Shown here: in pieces, positions 1-11,300 of the stretch | Numbering within the stretch: the first letter of the stretch is position 1 | Layout of the letters: each line of letters starts with the position of its first letter | From: Montifringilla adamsi | Lineage: Eukaryota > Chordata > Aves > Passeriformes > Passeridae | Direction of reading: 5' to 3' | Length of the DNA stretch: 64,000 nucleotides | NCBI GenBank assembly: GCA_017590115.1 | Contig: JAGGNK010012003.1 | Location: forward strand, 2,061,041-2,125,040 | Program-made: the position numbers and the translations under genes | Notes under the pieces: model-generated | Databases searched by the model: none | What the model was told of the DNA's origin: nothing | Seen by the model: only the letters and a program-made list of their open reading frames with translations

Positions 1-746
1 AAGCCTTCCTCCCACTACAGAGAGAACCACAGAGGGCTCATGTCTTCTGGTGTAATTGATATGGTATAAAAGGAAACTCTGCATTGTGATAACAGTTTGA
101 TGTATAGTACAGTTGCAGGCACAACTTCCTTGATTATGGAATTTTGAAAGCCTGTTTTTATGAGACAGCAGTAGCTTACAAACCTGAAATGCAGGCTGGT
201 ACAATTTAGAGGAGCTTCTAAACAGAGCATTGCTGTGGCACCTGTGATGACCATAAGCTACCCAAGTTTGTCCTGTCTTGTGTTGTTAAAAGAAACTTGC
301 TCTCAAATATTTTGAATAATTTCAAACATCATTCAGACTCTTCCTATGTATTCCTTATGCTTACACCCTCATTTCTCAGAATATGTACGTTTGGAGCCTG
401 GGGCAGTTGTTTTATTATCTCTAAATTCATGCATGTTTTTACAGGGTTTTAGGAGAAAGTATCATTTCCTGTATGAAGCCAACTAACCCACTGAAATGTC
501 CTTCTCCCCTTCATTTTACTCCTCTTTCAGAATGCCATGATCTGTGCTGAATGGAGTTCAAATTAAGGAAATGTTGCTTGTAAAACACGTTAATCAGAGC
601 TGTAAAATGAAGCTTGGATATGATTGCCTCCTTTTATTAATATGTAGCTCACAGTCTTTGAACTCTGAGTAGATTTTGCACAGCATTCTTAGCTTTTGGC
701 AACTTGTTTCTCTGCTCATTTTACTTTTTACCTTATGTTTTTGCAG
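1..746 (+). other. INPP5K intron (partial)
   Basis: This is intronic sequence upstream of the first visible INPP5K exon. It is AT-rich, with no ORF resembling the 5-phosphatase core. It ends in a T-rich tract and the TTGCAG acceptor at 741-746. Confidence 0.7.
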
Positions 747-3043
747 TGAGAAGAAAAGAAAGCCAGCATGGACTGATAGAATTCTATGGAAAGTGAAAAA
801 TCTCAGCGAGGTTGCATCAAAAGAAAGCGAATTCCCTGAAGAAGAGAATCCAGTTTCTGTTACTCTGAATAACTATGTCAGTCACATGAGCTATGGCATC
901 AGTGATCACAAACCTGTCACAGGAACTTTCAAGCTTGAGGTACTGTCCCAGTTATGAAAAAGTTTGTTTTACTCAGTATTGCCTTAGAGCAGCTGATCTC
1001 CTAAACCATAATCTCTGTTTTATTCTGATCATAGTGAAGGCAGCAAATTGCTTTCAGGTTATTTCCAGTCAGTTAAAGAGTCACACAAGTGGCAATTGTG
1101 GCAGAGAAGAATAACTGAAGGAATGACAGGCTTGACTGAGTTTAAACTTTGTTTTTTGGTATAGATGAAGCCTCTTGTCTCAGATCCCTTGGTGGTGCTG
1201 AATCCTGAGGGTGACTGGAGTGCAGAGCACGATGTTCTCATCCGCTACTCCGCAGCACCTGAACTCCCCACCAGTGCTTGGGACTGGATTGGGCTCTTCC
1301 AGGTAATGTCACCTCATCATGGCTCTTCAACAAAGTTGGGGAATGTGACTGCAGGAGCTCCTGGAGAGTTTTAGAGCACTGATTCTTGCTAGTGCAGAGC
1401 TCTGTGAAATAGTTGTGTGCTTGATTGCCGTTAGTTTCTGTGTGCTGACAGTTTAGCTCTGCAGCATGTGAGTTCTTCCACACCCTTTAAATTCTCTGCT
1501 AAGGTAATCTGGTTGTTTGTTGAAGTAAAATATTGCAGAAGCTATGGAAAGAAGCTGATGCAACAAAGATAAAAGTCAGTAGAAGGGTGAGAGAACAGAG
1601 CAGTCCCACCCTCCCAGAAACAGAAGATGTGTGCATGTCCCCAAAATGTTTTGATCCTAGGAGTGTTTTAATTACTTCAGTGAAACAGTAAACATCTCTC
1701 ACAACTTTGTTTTTCATATAGTATGGCTTTTGTTTCCATCAGGAAGCTGATAGTTTGTATCTTTCTCTGCAGGTGACTTTCAGGCATGTGAAGGATTATA
1801 TTACTTATGCTTGGGTGGAAGATGATGAAATTTCTTTCAGCAGAGACAGCAAACAAGTAAGTTGTATTTCTTTCTAATGTAGCTTTTCATAGAGTAGCAT
1901 CTGAGGTCTGTTCCATATCCCCTTCCCCTCAGGGGTTCTGTATCCTCTTCTCAGTTGAAGCTAATTGAGAACAATATTATTGTTTAAAATCCCTCTTCCT
2001 AATTCTTCCTATGGAATGTTTTGGTCCCTCTTTAAAAACTGCTGTCTGCTACAAAGCCTTCTAGTAGTGATTATTTAAAGCGATTTAAACCAAAAAAAAA
2101 AAAAAAAACCCACCTTATTTTGATGCAAATGATATATATCCAGAGATACTTACCTGAACAAATAGAAGTTGAAATTAGGAACGGTGGCTCCTTGGGACAG
2201 GAAAACCAAGCTTGTGGATTGCTCCGCTGTTGCCACCAGGAGGCAGCTCCACTCCCTCTGCTGCTCTCTGTCTTTGACTCTTCCCTTCCAACCACTCTGG
2301 GTCTCTTCTCCCTTGTCACTGAACCAAGCCAGCCTGCTGACATAGTGAAGGATATTCCTTCTCCTCCCTGATTTAATTTTCAGATGGTTTCCTGAGTTAT
2401 TTTCATCCCCATCCGTTTTAGCTTACGTTTTAAAATGTGCTTATAAATAGCAAATACTGATTTTCATGGTGTCCTGAAGGGCTTTTTCATAAACTTCTTT
2501 TGCTGTGGAAATTGCTCATTGCCTGTTCTTATTCTTGCCAGGTTTACATGAGTGCTTCAGAAATACCCAAGATGGGAGGAGAATTTTTGCTTTGTTATTT
2601 TAGCAATAACTTGCAGTCAATAGTTGGCATCAGTGAACCTTTTCAGGTAATACATTAGGAAGCATTGATTAATGTTGATGTGATTTTTTTTTTTTTTTTA
2701 TTACTTCATTTGTTTTCATATGTATTGAACATAACTGTGTTAATCCTTGGGAAGGTAGCAGCAGAAGGAATTTTTTAAAGGATATGTCCTGGCTAAAAAG
2801 GATTTGCTGATGTGCTGAAAGACTCTGAGTAACTGTTACAGCATCTTTATATAATGGTATGGATAATACAGAGCAACACAGTGCTTTTGAATTGTTAATT
2901 TGGTTTTTATCCTTTTTTTCTCCTAGATTCAGCATAGTCAAACACCAATAGAAAAGGATGTGCCAGAGGAAGAGAGCAGTTGGCTGTACAAACCTGACAA
3001 TCCAGGATCAGGTGGTGGTTCTGAAAATAGAAAAGGCATTTAA
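1..3043 (+). CDS. INPP5K: INPP5K, 3' part (inositol polyphosphate 5-phosphatase K, SKIP)
   Basis: Five coding exons join in frame: 747-939, 1165-1302, 1773-1856, 2542-2646 and 2927-3043 (TAA). They give about 211 C-terminal residues of a protein that is about 448 residues in human; the rest lies 5' of the window. The first exon carries the last 5-phosphatase signature (PAWTDRIL, then SDHKPV), which helps form the Mg-dependent active site that removes the 5-phosphate from PI(4,5)P2, PI(3,4,5)P3 and soluble inositol phosphates. The next three exons form the SKICH domain (DVLIRY, WDWIGLFQ, YITYAWV, FLLCYFS), which in the family directs localisation to the ER and to membrane ruffles. The C-terminal tail is short and Gly/Ser-rich. 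All splice sites are GT-AG. It lies directly upstream of MYO1C on the same strand, as in mammals. The identification rests on the phosphatase-SKICH order plus this synteny; the paralogue INPP5J/PIPP is the alternative but does not fit the neighbours. Confidence 0.93.
747..939 (+). CDS. INPP5K: INPP5K exon: end of 5-phosphatase domain
   Basis: The exon enters with the last base of a split codon and ends in phase 0 before gtactg. It encodes the motif PAWTDRIL and, near the end, SDHKPVTGTF, both conserved at the active site of inositol polyphosphate 5-phosphatases. Confidence 0.93.
1165..1302 (+). CDS. INPP5K: INPP5K exon: SKICH domain start
   Basis: A phase 0-0 exon of 46 codons between a TATAG acceptor and a CAG/gtaatg donor. 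It encodes the linker and the first SKICH strands (DVLIRY and WDWIGLFQ). Its first codon is ATG by chance; this is an internal exon. Confidence 0.92.
1773..1856 (+). CDS. INPP5K: INPP5K exon: SKICH domain middle
   Basis: A phase 0-0 exon of 28 codons after a TCTGCAG acceptor, ending CAA/gtaagt. It contains the aromatic pattern YITYAWV typical of SKICH domains. Confidence 0.92.
2542..2646 (+). CDS. INPP5K: INPP5K exon: SKICH domain end
   Basis: A phase 0-0 exon of 35 codons ending CAG/gtaata. FLLCYFS and VGISEPFQ match the last strands of the SKICH fold. Confidence 0.92.
2927..3043 (+). CDS. INPP5K: INPP5K last coding exon and stop
   Basis: The exon follows a TTTTTTTCTCCTAG acceptor and runs 38 codons to TAA at 3041-3043. 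The tail is acidic and then Gly/Ser-rich (GSGGGSENRKGI), with no recognised domain. Confidence 0.9.
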   Translation: MQHSQTPIEKDVPEEESSWLYKPDNPGSGGGSENRKGI

Positions 3044-3754
3044 TGGTCCTGGTTCAGCAGTCAGATGATTCTTTATGTCTTAGTGATTGTAAGCTTTTGC
3101 TCTTAGAAGATGGAGTAAGACAGGTAGGAATGTTCAGAAACTTTGGAAGCTTGTAGAAGATAATTTATTGTGGAAATGGTTATTTTTATTCTGGGGAGAG
3201 TAACTCTCTTGCACTGGATGAGAACTGTAAAATAGCACTTAAGGAATGCTGTCTGTTTTAAGGTGATAGACATTTCTGATGCAATGATTTAACTTAAGGA
3301 GGTTGCAATGTTTAATAGGTTTTTAGGCTTGTTCCTTTTTTGTAGAGGATATTTTATTTACAATGCAATATTTACTATACTGTAACCACTTAATAATTGA
3401 TTTCCACATTTTGAGTTTAAATGAAGTTATTTTAAAATTATTTATTAGATACAGCTAGTTAGCTTGTTTTGAAATTTTATTTGACTTTCAGATGTAAGCT
3501 AATTACCTTTTGGGAAACACCAGTGACAGCAGGTCACATGAAAAACAAAATCTTTGAAGTGTGTAAAGTCTCCTTTGGTAGATCCTTCTCTTCATGCCTT
3601 ACTGAAGAACTCTTTGTAGGATTTTCAATTTTTGATTCTTCCAAATTGAAATACATTTATCAAAATGCACTATTCCTGATTTTTGAAATTCTTATTTTAT
3701 AAAACAATTAAGCAATTTGCCTGTTGCCTTTACCTCCCTCATTAAAAAACAAAA

Positions 3755-3760
3755 AATAAA
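3755..3760 (+). promoter_or_regulatory. Candidate proximal polyadenylation signal of INPP5K
   Basis: AATAAA inside an A-rich stretch. A weaker GT-bearing region follows. It could give a shorter alternative 3'UTR. Confidence 0.3.
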
Positions 3761-5378
3761 CCCATTTTTGTACCAGTCCCTGGTTTGGAGTGAGCCAGGA
3801 TCCCACAACTTCTGAGGGAAGTTGCAGAAGTTGAGAAATGCTTTAGCATAGATGAGCAGCCCATGGTTGATGATTTGGCATAAACTTTGAAAACTGTAAA
3901 TGTCTTCAATTTATAGCAGTCAGTCTGCAAACTTTCTGTTTTTCTAGAGGTGCTCAGACCTTTCTGTATCCTGTGCACTTGAGGGCGGAGATGGAATAGA
4001 AATTTCCTGTACCTGAAAGGTAGTTAGCTTCTGAAAGGGTCTTGTTTCTTGATGGGGAAATAGAGATCTTTGGAAAGGGTAGGAAAGGGCACCAACATTC
4101 CACAGAATCTCAGGCTGCAGTGCTGGGACTGAGCACTTTGAGTTTCCCATGTTCTGTACCCACAGCTCCCTCCCAGGTGTGGTGAGCAGAGTTAGTCACT
4201 CCTCACTGGCACAGGGATGGAAAAGAGCAGGTTTGCTTCAAGTGGAAGAGCAAGGGGTGTTGGGATGTTCATGCTGGAATTCTGCTTCACAACTGAGTGG
4301 ATTCCTTTTTGCTCTTTTTCTCAAAGCCTTTTTTTTTTTCAGGGTTGTTTTGAGATAGAAAGTTAACAGCTTGATAGGATATTTGTTTTGCTTTTATCAT
4401 TCACTGTACAAAATCTATTGAGGTCCAGGTGTCTTTGTGTCCTGTTGGAGCTCTGACATGTGTTTCTGGTTAGGTAGTTGCAGTGGGCTTTAGGAACACT
4501 TGGCCTCTGTAGGTTTTAGATGTATCTCAGCTTGATGCTTGGTGTTGGGAATACTTGGTGAGCAGTGAGGGCAGGTTCAGAGGATACTGTGTTCATTGCA
4601 TGGATTAACACTGCCTTGAGGTTTACAGTTTGTACATTCCTGTTACACTTTGGAACCGTATTAGAAACAGTTTGCCCATTTATACTGGTCTCCCAAGAAT
4701 TTGTTTTGCACTGAATCTTCCAGATACGCGACTTCTCTTGGCAATTAGGGCATCAGACAAACCCCTGCTTTGAACTGCAGTCCCTTCTGCAGTTCCTGAG
4801 TTGTGCTCTGTCTCTGGTTTCACTGGTGTAACTCTCTGACCGTTCTCCATGCAAGGAGATTCTGTGGAGAGCCCAAAGAGCAGTGGGCTTTGAATTCCAG
4901 ACCACAGCTGGCAATTTACTGTGGACCAAGATCCAGTTTCTTCTAAGCAGGGTGCATCTGCTGGGCAGGAGCAGCTCAGAGGGAGCCATGCAGCCTCTTT
5001 GCAGGGGCGAGACACTCGAGATCCTTTGTGTTTGTGGGAGCTGAGAACCCTCTGTCCCTGGACACAGAAGCTGCATTTTGTAAACTGATCCTTTGAACCA
5101 CGGGACTTCCCGGAAAATGCCCCCAGCAGCTGGGATTGGAGCTGCTTGTGTGTAAGGAGGATGCTGCACAGAACTCTGCACTTCTTTCTTCAGTATTATG
5201 CACACAGAGGCACTTTTGTTTACTACTGTTACCTATGGTAGCTTTTCAAACTATTCCATGACCTGTAATGATGCAATTTCTGATGAAATTTATCTTTTCT
5301 TAAAACACCTTTAATTGGATGTTATAATCACTGGAAATGTTTTTATACTCATGTGTTTTTCTTTTCATGTACCTCTAA

Positions 5379-5384
5379 AATAAA
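5379..5384 (+). promoter_or_regulatory. Candidate distal polyadenylation signal of INPP5K
   Basis: AATAAA with a GT-rich stretch at about 5398-5410. It is the best-formed poly(A) signal between the INPP5K stop and the next promoter. Confidence 0.6.
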
Positions 5385-5405
5385 TCCTGGCAGTGAAGTG
5401 TTGTG

Positions 5406-8130
5406 CGTGGCCTCTATTAATTGAGAAGGCACAGACTGGTTTGGGTGGGGAGGATTCATTTGTAACCTTTCTCCAAAGAACTTGTTTTGGTCATGTTTGA
5501 TACACGGATACAAAGTATTTTAGAAGGAAATCAGTAACAACCTATGGTAGGGCTTGGGCCGCAACAGAAGAGCAAGGATAAATGCTGTTTTTCCTTTGGA
5601 CAAAGCGGATTAATTTTTTTTCCCCCTATTTCAATGAATCCAGTATTAAATGCTCTTGTGGTTTTGCAGTTTCTGTCCCTCTTCCCCATTGAGGTTTTGA
5701 CATTTTCCTTGTAAAAATGCCCCACTTGACCACTTGACATTGTTTCTTAATTTTTGAGGTTCTTCTAATTTCACTTTTTCACAGTGAACTTTTCACAGTG
5801 TGATTTCAGGTGTCTCTTTTGCCTTTATGAAAGATCTGCTAAGTTATGCATCATATTTTAAATTTTATGTACTTTAATATAAATTTGCACTCTATTTTCA
5901 TCTAAGGATAATTTTTCATAACTCCCTGCTGTTGAAGAATTAATTTTCAAATGGCAGCTATATATCCCAAGGAATGTTATCCAGTCTAGCCTCATTTAAC
6001 TCCCCTATATTTCTGATTGCTGGCTAACCTCAGGATGTGCAGTGTATCATTGCACACAGATAGTACAGCTCTGGGTAAACAGGAAATATTTCTAAGATGT
6101 CTTGCGTGTTTGTGAGACCCTAAAAATACTTTCTGATAAAGACCATTGTTTCTACTACCACTGCTTCCTTCTCTTCTCTTGGACACTGAGTGACACTCAG
6201 ATGAACTTGTCTGAATTAATATACTGCAGTGGAAAGGCCAGTTGAACAAAGCTGGAGTTAGGTTTTCCTTGAGAGAGGAAATGATACCTTTTTTGAGAGC
6301 TCTGTGTTGCTAACAGGAAACTTCCTGCAGCCCTTTCTGCCCCTGGGTTTAGGAATTGCTGTTTGCACGTGATTGACACAAAGCAATTTCTGTTTAATAT
6401 ACAGTTACTCTGGAAAATTATCTGCTCAGGAACTGCCCTGAACTTGTTTAATTGCTTCAATTTGAGGAACATCATGGATCTGTGTTTGTACATTCCACCT
6501 CCCTCTATTACAGTGGAACTGTCATCTTCCACTTACAGGGTGTCTGCAGTTAAGGAGAACTTTGGGCAGCCTGGAAAGCAGCAGGAGAAATCTGTGTGGG
6601 AACAGCTGAACACAGCTTGGGAGAATCACTGGAGTCAAACAGTGAAGTGTGAGATCTGGGGATGCAAACTGGCAAGAGGAAATGCAGAGGTGCAGGAAAA
6701 ATGCAGAAAATATTAATATAGGCACTACAAAAGGATGAAAAACAGAAATGCTTTACAGAAAAACAGAAATGTTTTAACCTGCTAACCATGCTTTGAAACT
6801 GGCAGTTCTCAGGTACAGACATCAGCTCTGGTAGGGAATGCTTCAGCTTCATTTGACAAAATTCTAATTGCACTGTAACTGTGGTTTTACACCTCAGGCT
6901 TATCAGAGACCACACTCTGCTCCTCTCTGCCCTTTTTATTTTTTTCTTTTACATTTTTTCCTCCAGCTCCTTTCTGCTGTCTTCACCTTTTTTTTTTTTT
7001 CTCTTACCACTCACTTGTAGCCCATTTTCAGAAGGTTTCTTTGCACATAATTCTGGTATCTTCTCCATAAGAGCCATTCCACTAACACAGCTTTGGTGTT
7101 CTGACCGTTGTGATTTCTCTCCATAGAAAGGGGAGGTAAATCAGGCTGGGTATTGCTCCTTATTACTGAGAATAGGGTGGGTTTGTTTGGGGAAATGACA
7201 GTGTTGGGTTTTAAAATGTGATAAAATCTAATTTTTTTAGTAGACCTCTGTATTGGGAAGTAAGTGCTCAAGGAAACAATTGTTGGACTGGAACAATCTT
7301 GTGTATAACAGCTAAGGAAGCATAAGAATAATTCCAGATATGAAACGCAGAACCTTTCTTTGCAGTTGCTGAACAGAATTGTATCCACCTGTACCCACTC
7401 TGGAGTAGTCAGTGCTTGTTAATCTTATTAATCAATCTTGTTAATGCTTTCTTGGCAAGCATCATCAACTGCAGTTGGTTTGTAGTAGAGTTGAAAATTC
7501 AAATTTGGCTCTTCCAAGAAGATAGAAAGAATTATCTCCTCAGCAAATCTTAAAATACCTGAAGTTTAGATTAATATTTTTTCTGCTCAGTCACAGGCAA
7601 GATATGTGATATCTTTTTTTGGAGGTCTGGCCACTCCATTAAGGGATGGCATGATCATTCTAAAGTTCTGTAATTGCACTTAAACCAGCGTTCACCAGAT
7701 TATTTTTCTCCTATTTGCAGGAATTTTTATGCAGTAACGTGCCAATTAATTTCCTTTGCCATGATTAGTGAGCTACTCAAGGACTCAATTAATAATGATT
7801 CCGTTCTGCAGCAGTTTGCAGAACTTCCTGTAGTTACCATGGGAGCAGTCAGGGTTTTTTATTGCTTGCTCTTGGAGGCAAAGATGAAGGTTTTTTTCTG
7901 CACAAAATCCCATGGTAGATTTTTGAAGTCCACCATGGGATTGTTCCGTGCCAACACCTCTGGAACAGCATCCGCAGCGACCTGACTTTTCTGAGCCCGG
8001 TGGGACAGAAATGGAACAGCAACAAAGTTGGAGGCAATAAACACAAACATAAATTTAGGCTTCTTGGAACTGTCGTGGCACATTGGAATGAGTGGAAACC
8101 AGTCTTGAACTTCATTGTTTCAGCTCACAC
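5406..8130. other. INPP5K-MYO1C intergenic interval
   Basis: About 2.7 kb between the likely INPP5K end and the upstream MYO1C start. No coding region, RNA gene or full repeat is recognisable. It has a pyrimidine-rich stretch near 6900-7015 and a perfect 11-bp inverted repeat at 7906-7942. Confidence 0.6.
7906..7942. repeat. Short perfect inverted repeat
   Basis: AATCCCATGGT at 7906-7916 is the exact reverse complement of ACCATGGGATT at 7932-7942, with 15 bases between the arms. It lies about 200 bases upstream of the TATA box. A function is not implied by the sequence alone. Confidence 0.7.
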
Positions 8131-8141
8131 CTAACACTTGG

Positions 8142-8149
8142 TATAAATA
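8142..8149 (+). promoter_or_regulatory. TATA box, MYO1C isoform A promoter
   Basis: TATAAATA lies 138 bases before the isoform A ATG. A start site about 30 bases downstream, near 8172, would give a 5'UTR of about 115 bases with no upstream ATG. The surrounding sequence is not CpG-rich, which suggests a regulated, tissue-restricted promoter, unlike the CpG-island promoter 2 kb downstream. Confidence 0.6.
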
Positions 8150-8286
8150 CAGAGGTTCATCTTTTCCTCTCACAACAGGGCTCTGAACCAAAGGCTGCAC
8201 TTAGTCAAGGTTGGCTGCTGCTGCTGCACACTGAAACCAGAACTGTCCATAAAGAATAGAGGGATTTACTGACTTTCCTTGGGAAA

Positions 8287-8361
8287 ATGGAGCTGCAGAT
8301 TGAACGTGTTCCTACAGGAGAAATCATCCGCGTGGTCGGCCGCAAGGCAGAGCGCAGGACT
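8287..8361 (+). CDS. MYO1C: MYO1C isoform A first coding exon
   Basis: ATG at 8287 in a strong context (A at -3, G at +4) opens 25 codons and ends in phase 0 before gtaagc. The peptide contains [10 protein letters not shown], the same core as the human isoform A N-terminus. Joined to the exon at 41375 it adds 35 residues in front of the isoform C methionine. The exon is too short to stand out as an ORF and was found by motif and splice phase. Confidence 0.88.
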
Positions 8362-11300
8362 GTAAGCCTGGCTTTTCTTGTTCTCTGTCCCCTTCTGGTA
8401 CTGTTGGTTACACAATAACCGACTTAGATCTGAACTGAGCAACTCCAGGGTAAGAATGGAAGGGTTTGCAAGGCTGGCTGGTTATTGGAGTGACTGGAGC
8501 TGTGTTGTGAACAGCTTTTTCTCTCTGGGATGGGATTAGTAGCAGTAAAATGAGTGGGAGTTTAGAAAATCGTTAAGATTTATTTCCTGTAGAAATACTG
8601 CAGTGAACCAAAGCTGGTGTTTGGCCTGGCTGTATGAATTTTGTCGGAATTCTGGGAGCACTTTCAGACTGCAGAGGAAGGGAAAGAGCTTTGCAACAGT
8701 TGTTTTGTTCCTCTTGTGTTGGCTGTGCTGTCACAGGGTTCATGCCCTGAATGTTACAAAAAGATTCACATATGGAAAATTCAGTGATATAGGCACATAT
8801 TAACAAACTTATAAGTATCTCAAGGAACTGACTATTCTGTGAACTTGGCACTTTCTTGACCTGTGTTCAGGGTTTGTATGTAAGCAAATAGAAATCCATG
8901 AGCTGATCTTTTCTGGTTTGACACAAACAGTTGAGAAGGATGGTACTTTTCTAATAATAATTTCAGTTTTCTTGGAATTAATGGCTGTTCTGTGTGTTTT
9001 GTTTTCTATCTGCATTTGTATAATTTTTAATTAGAGGAGTCAAAGAAAAGGAACTGTGTAAAATTTAAAATGTTTGGAAGTACCTAAGTGCAACTGAATT
9101 TCTTTCTCTCTGCCATAGCTATTTAAAACCTGTTTAACAGATCTTCATCTTGTACTGAAGTGCACATCTGTGCACGTTGCTGCTGTTTCCTAGCATTGTC
9201 TTTCTAGTGACTAATCTGAAACTCAATCTGAAAATGAGCTGAGACATTTGCTGTGTGGTTACACAATTGTCAGGTAGAGTCATTTCACTCCAGAAAAAAC
9301 CAAGAGCTTCCTCTGCCTTGCTGGGAGAGGAGACAGTGGCAATTCTGGTGTTCCTTGGTTTGCAGGAGTGTTACTGACTTATTTGCAGTGATAGCAGGGG
9401 ACACTGGCAGGACTGAAGTGTTGTTCCCAGGGAGAAATGTTCCTTTAAGCCTTAGCGTGTGCCGGGGTCCTGGGGAAGACATCAAAGAGAGAAAAGGTAT
9501 CGGTTCAACTTTCTAAAAAGTTTTAAACACTTATTAACATTTTATGAAATGATAACTTGCTACTTTATGTGTGGAGCAGTGTTGGTGTTGCATGAATGCC
9601 CAGAGAGGGGTGGTAAATGATAACTTGCTACTTTATGTAGCAAGTGGAGCAGTGTTGGTGTTGCATGAATGCCCAGAGAGGGGTGGTTTTAGAGAAACTT
9701 TAAGATACTTTAAAACTGCTGCAGGAGTGCCAAGAGCAGAGCTTTTTTACTGTTTTAGCTCAGAGTGGTTCAGGCTGTTGGAGTTCAGTGTGTAGAATTT
9801 CCTGTAGATCCTGACGAGACTGCCTCGGGTATTTCACACCTGTGTGGGATGAGCCAATCTGCTGCTCACAGCGGATGGCTACCCGAGCTCGCTGCAATCA
9901 CTCCAGAGCGAACTCCACCTGCGTCCTTCCCAGGAACATGCACTTCTGATGACTCCCACAGCCAGGAGGGGCCGGTAGAATTACCATCAGCGTTCCAGGT
10001 TTATCTTGTCCGTCTGCAGCAGACAGGTGCGTCTGCCCTTGGAGGCAACAGCAGCAGCTCGCTGCAGAAGCTGCTCAGCAGGATGCTGCTGCCGCGGACA
10101 ACGTGACCAGCGCGGGCCGTGCCGGGGGGCGAGGCGGGGTCCCGGCGGAGCGGCGGGGCCGGTGCAGGTGAGGGCGGAGGCAGCGGCCCGCAGCCCGCAT
10201 GCCCGGCGCTCGGACATGCTCACTAGCGGCGCGGCGCGGGCTCCCGCGGGCAGTCGGCACCGAGGCGCTCGCGGAGACATGGCTGCGGGGCGGCGCGGGG
10301 GCAGCGGGGGCGGCGCCCCGGGCGGCCGCGGCTCGGCCGTTCTCCTGCAGCCGCCGACCTTCCCGGAAACTCGAAACATTCTCCGCGGAAAAGGAACAAA
10401 TGAGCGGGGTAGAGCAGCCGGCATCTCGGCGGCGGCACGGCGTGGCTCCGGCTGCCCGCAGCAGTTGCTCGCTGCCCGGCTCCCGGGCGGTCGCTGGCTG
10501 CGCTCCGGTAACGCTTCCGTGCGCGCATCCCTGCCCAGCACGGGGCGAGCGCTGCTCGCGGGGAGCCCGAGCGGAGCCGGGCAGGGTGTGGCGGGGCTGC
10601 TCCCGCCTCAGACGTGGCCGTGACACGGCCGGGGCTCCAGGCGGCTTGGCTTGCCCTTGTCAAGACAGGCTTCCTGTACATCCCGAACTTGCGTTACAGC
10701 TCCGAGCGCTGCTGGGTGTGATCCACCCTGCTGTGCACAGCGCTGACGTCCGCGTTGGAGGAATTCTTCCTTCTTTGCCGGTGCTTGCACAGGTGCCTCA
10801 AAGCACTTCATGGAGAAAGCTCGGTGTATCTAGCCCTCTCTCACAGGTGGAGATGGTCAAACTCCTTAACTTCTCCAATTTAGACCACAAGTCTTCGTCC
10901 TCACTGAGGCTCAGGGGTCCCTGGCTCTAGTGCTGCTTTCCATGCCGGTTTTCCTCAGTTCTAATACACCCAGAGTTAATTGTTTTAAGTGACAGTGACT
11001 CATGGGAGGAATCTGACTCTGCCTGAATGAGCAACTCATTCTAGTAACTTGAATTTTCCAAGTAAGCTGGCTTGAGCTGCATTCTTGTCGTTGGGAGGAT
11101 TGCAGAGGAAAAGTGGTTCTGGGATACAATACAGAGATTATTCTGGTATTTAATCTCTCTCTGACAGTTGCTTGGGGCGGAAGGCTCCTCCGGAACTACT
11201 TGTGGATGGCAGCTGCTTAGTTTTTAAAAGTGACAAATGAGAAAATTTACTCGGTTGGTGGGACAAGCCATGAAAACAGAACCACATCTTAGAGTATTTG

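Larger units (their letters stand above)
940..2926 (+). other. INPP5K introns between the SKICH exons
   Basis: Four introns: 940-1164, 1303-1772, 1857-2541 and 2647-2926. All are GT-AG. They contain an A-run at about 2093-2108 and a T-run at about 2683-2699, and nothing else that I recognise. Confidence 0.8.
3044..5405 (+). other. INPP5K: INPP5K 3' untranslated region (extent inferred)
   Basis: Non-coding sequence after the stop. Two AATAAA signals are visible. The one at 3755-3760 would give a short UTR of about 0.7 kb. The one at 5379-5384 is followed within 20 bases by a GT-rich element (GTGTTGTGCGTGG), a good downstream element, so cleavage near 5400 is my preferred main end. Only transcript data can show which is used. 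Confidence 0.55.

Noticed and set aside
15..254. 79-codon minus-strand ORF at the window start
   Set aside because: AT-rich intronic sequence with no domain, and on the opposite strand to INPP5K.
1..746. Possible earlier INPP5K exon
   Set aside because: No 5-phosphatase core motif and no exon-like frame between good splice sites.
4753..5205. 150-codon minus-strand ORF within the INPP5K 3'UTR
   Set aside because: Unrecognisable low-complexity translation, overlapped by other equally open minus frames, with no promoter or splice context.
9987..10930. Several overlapping ORFs of 150-240 codons on both strands
   Set aside because: They occur in all frames of a CpG island, where stop codons are rare. 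They are Ala/Arg/Pro/Gly-rich with no domain, and none links in phase to a known exon.
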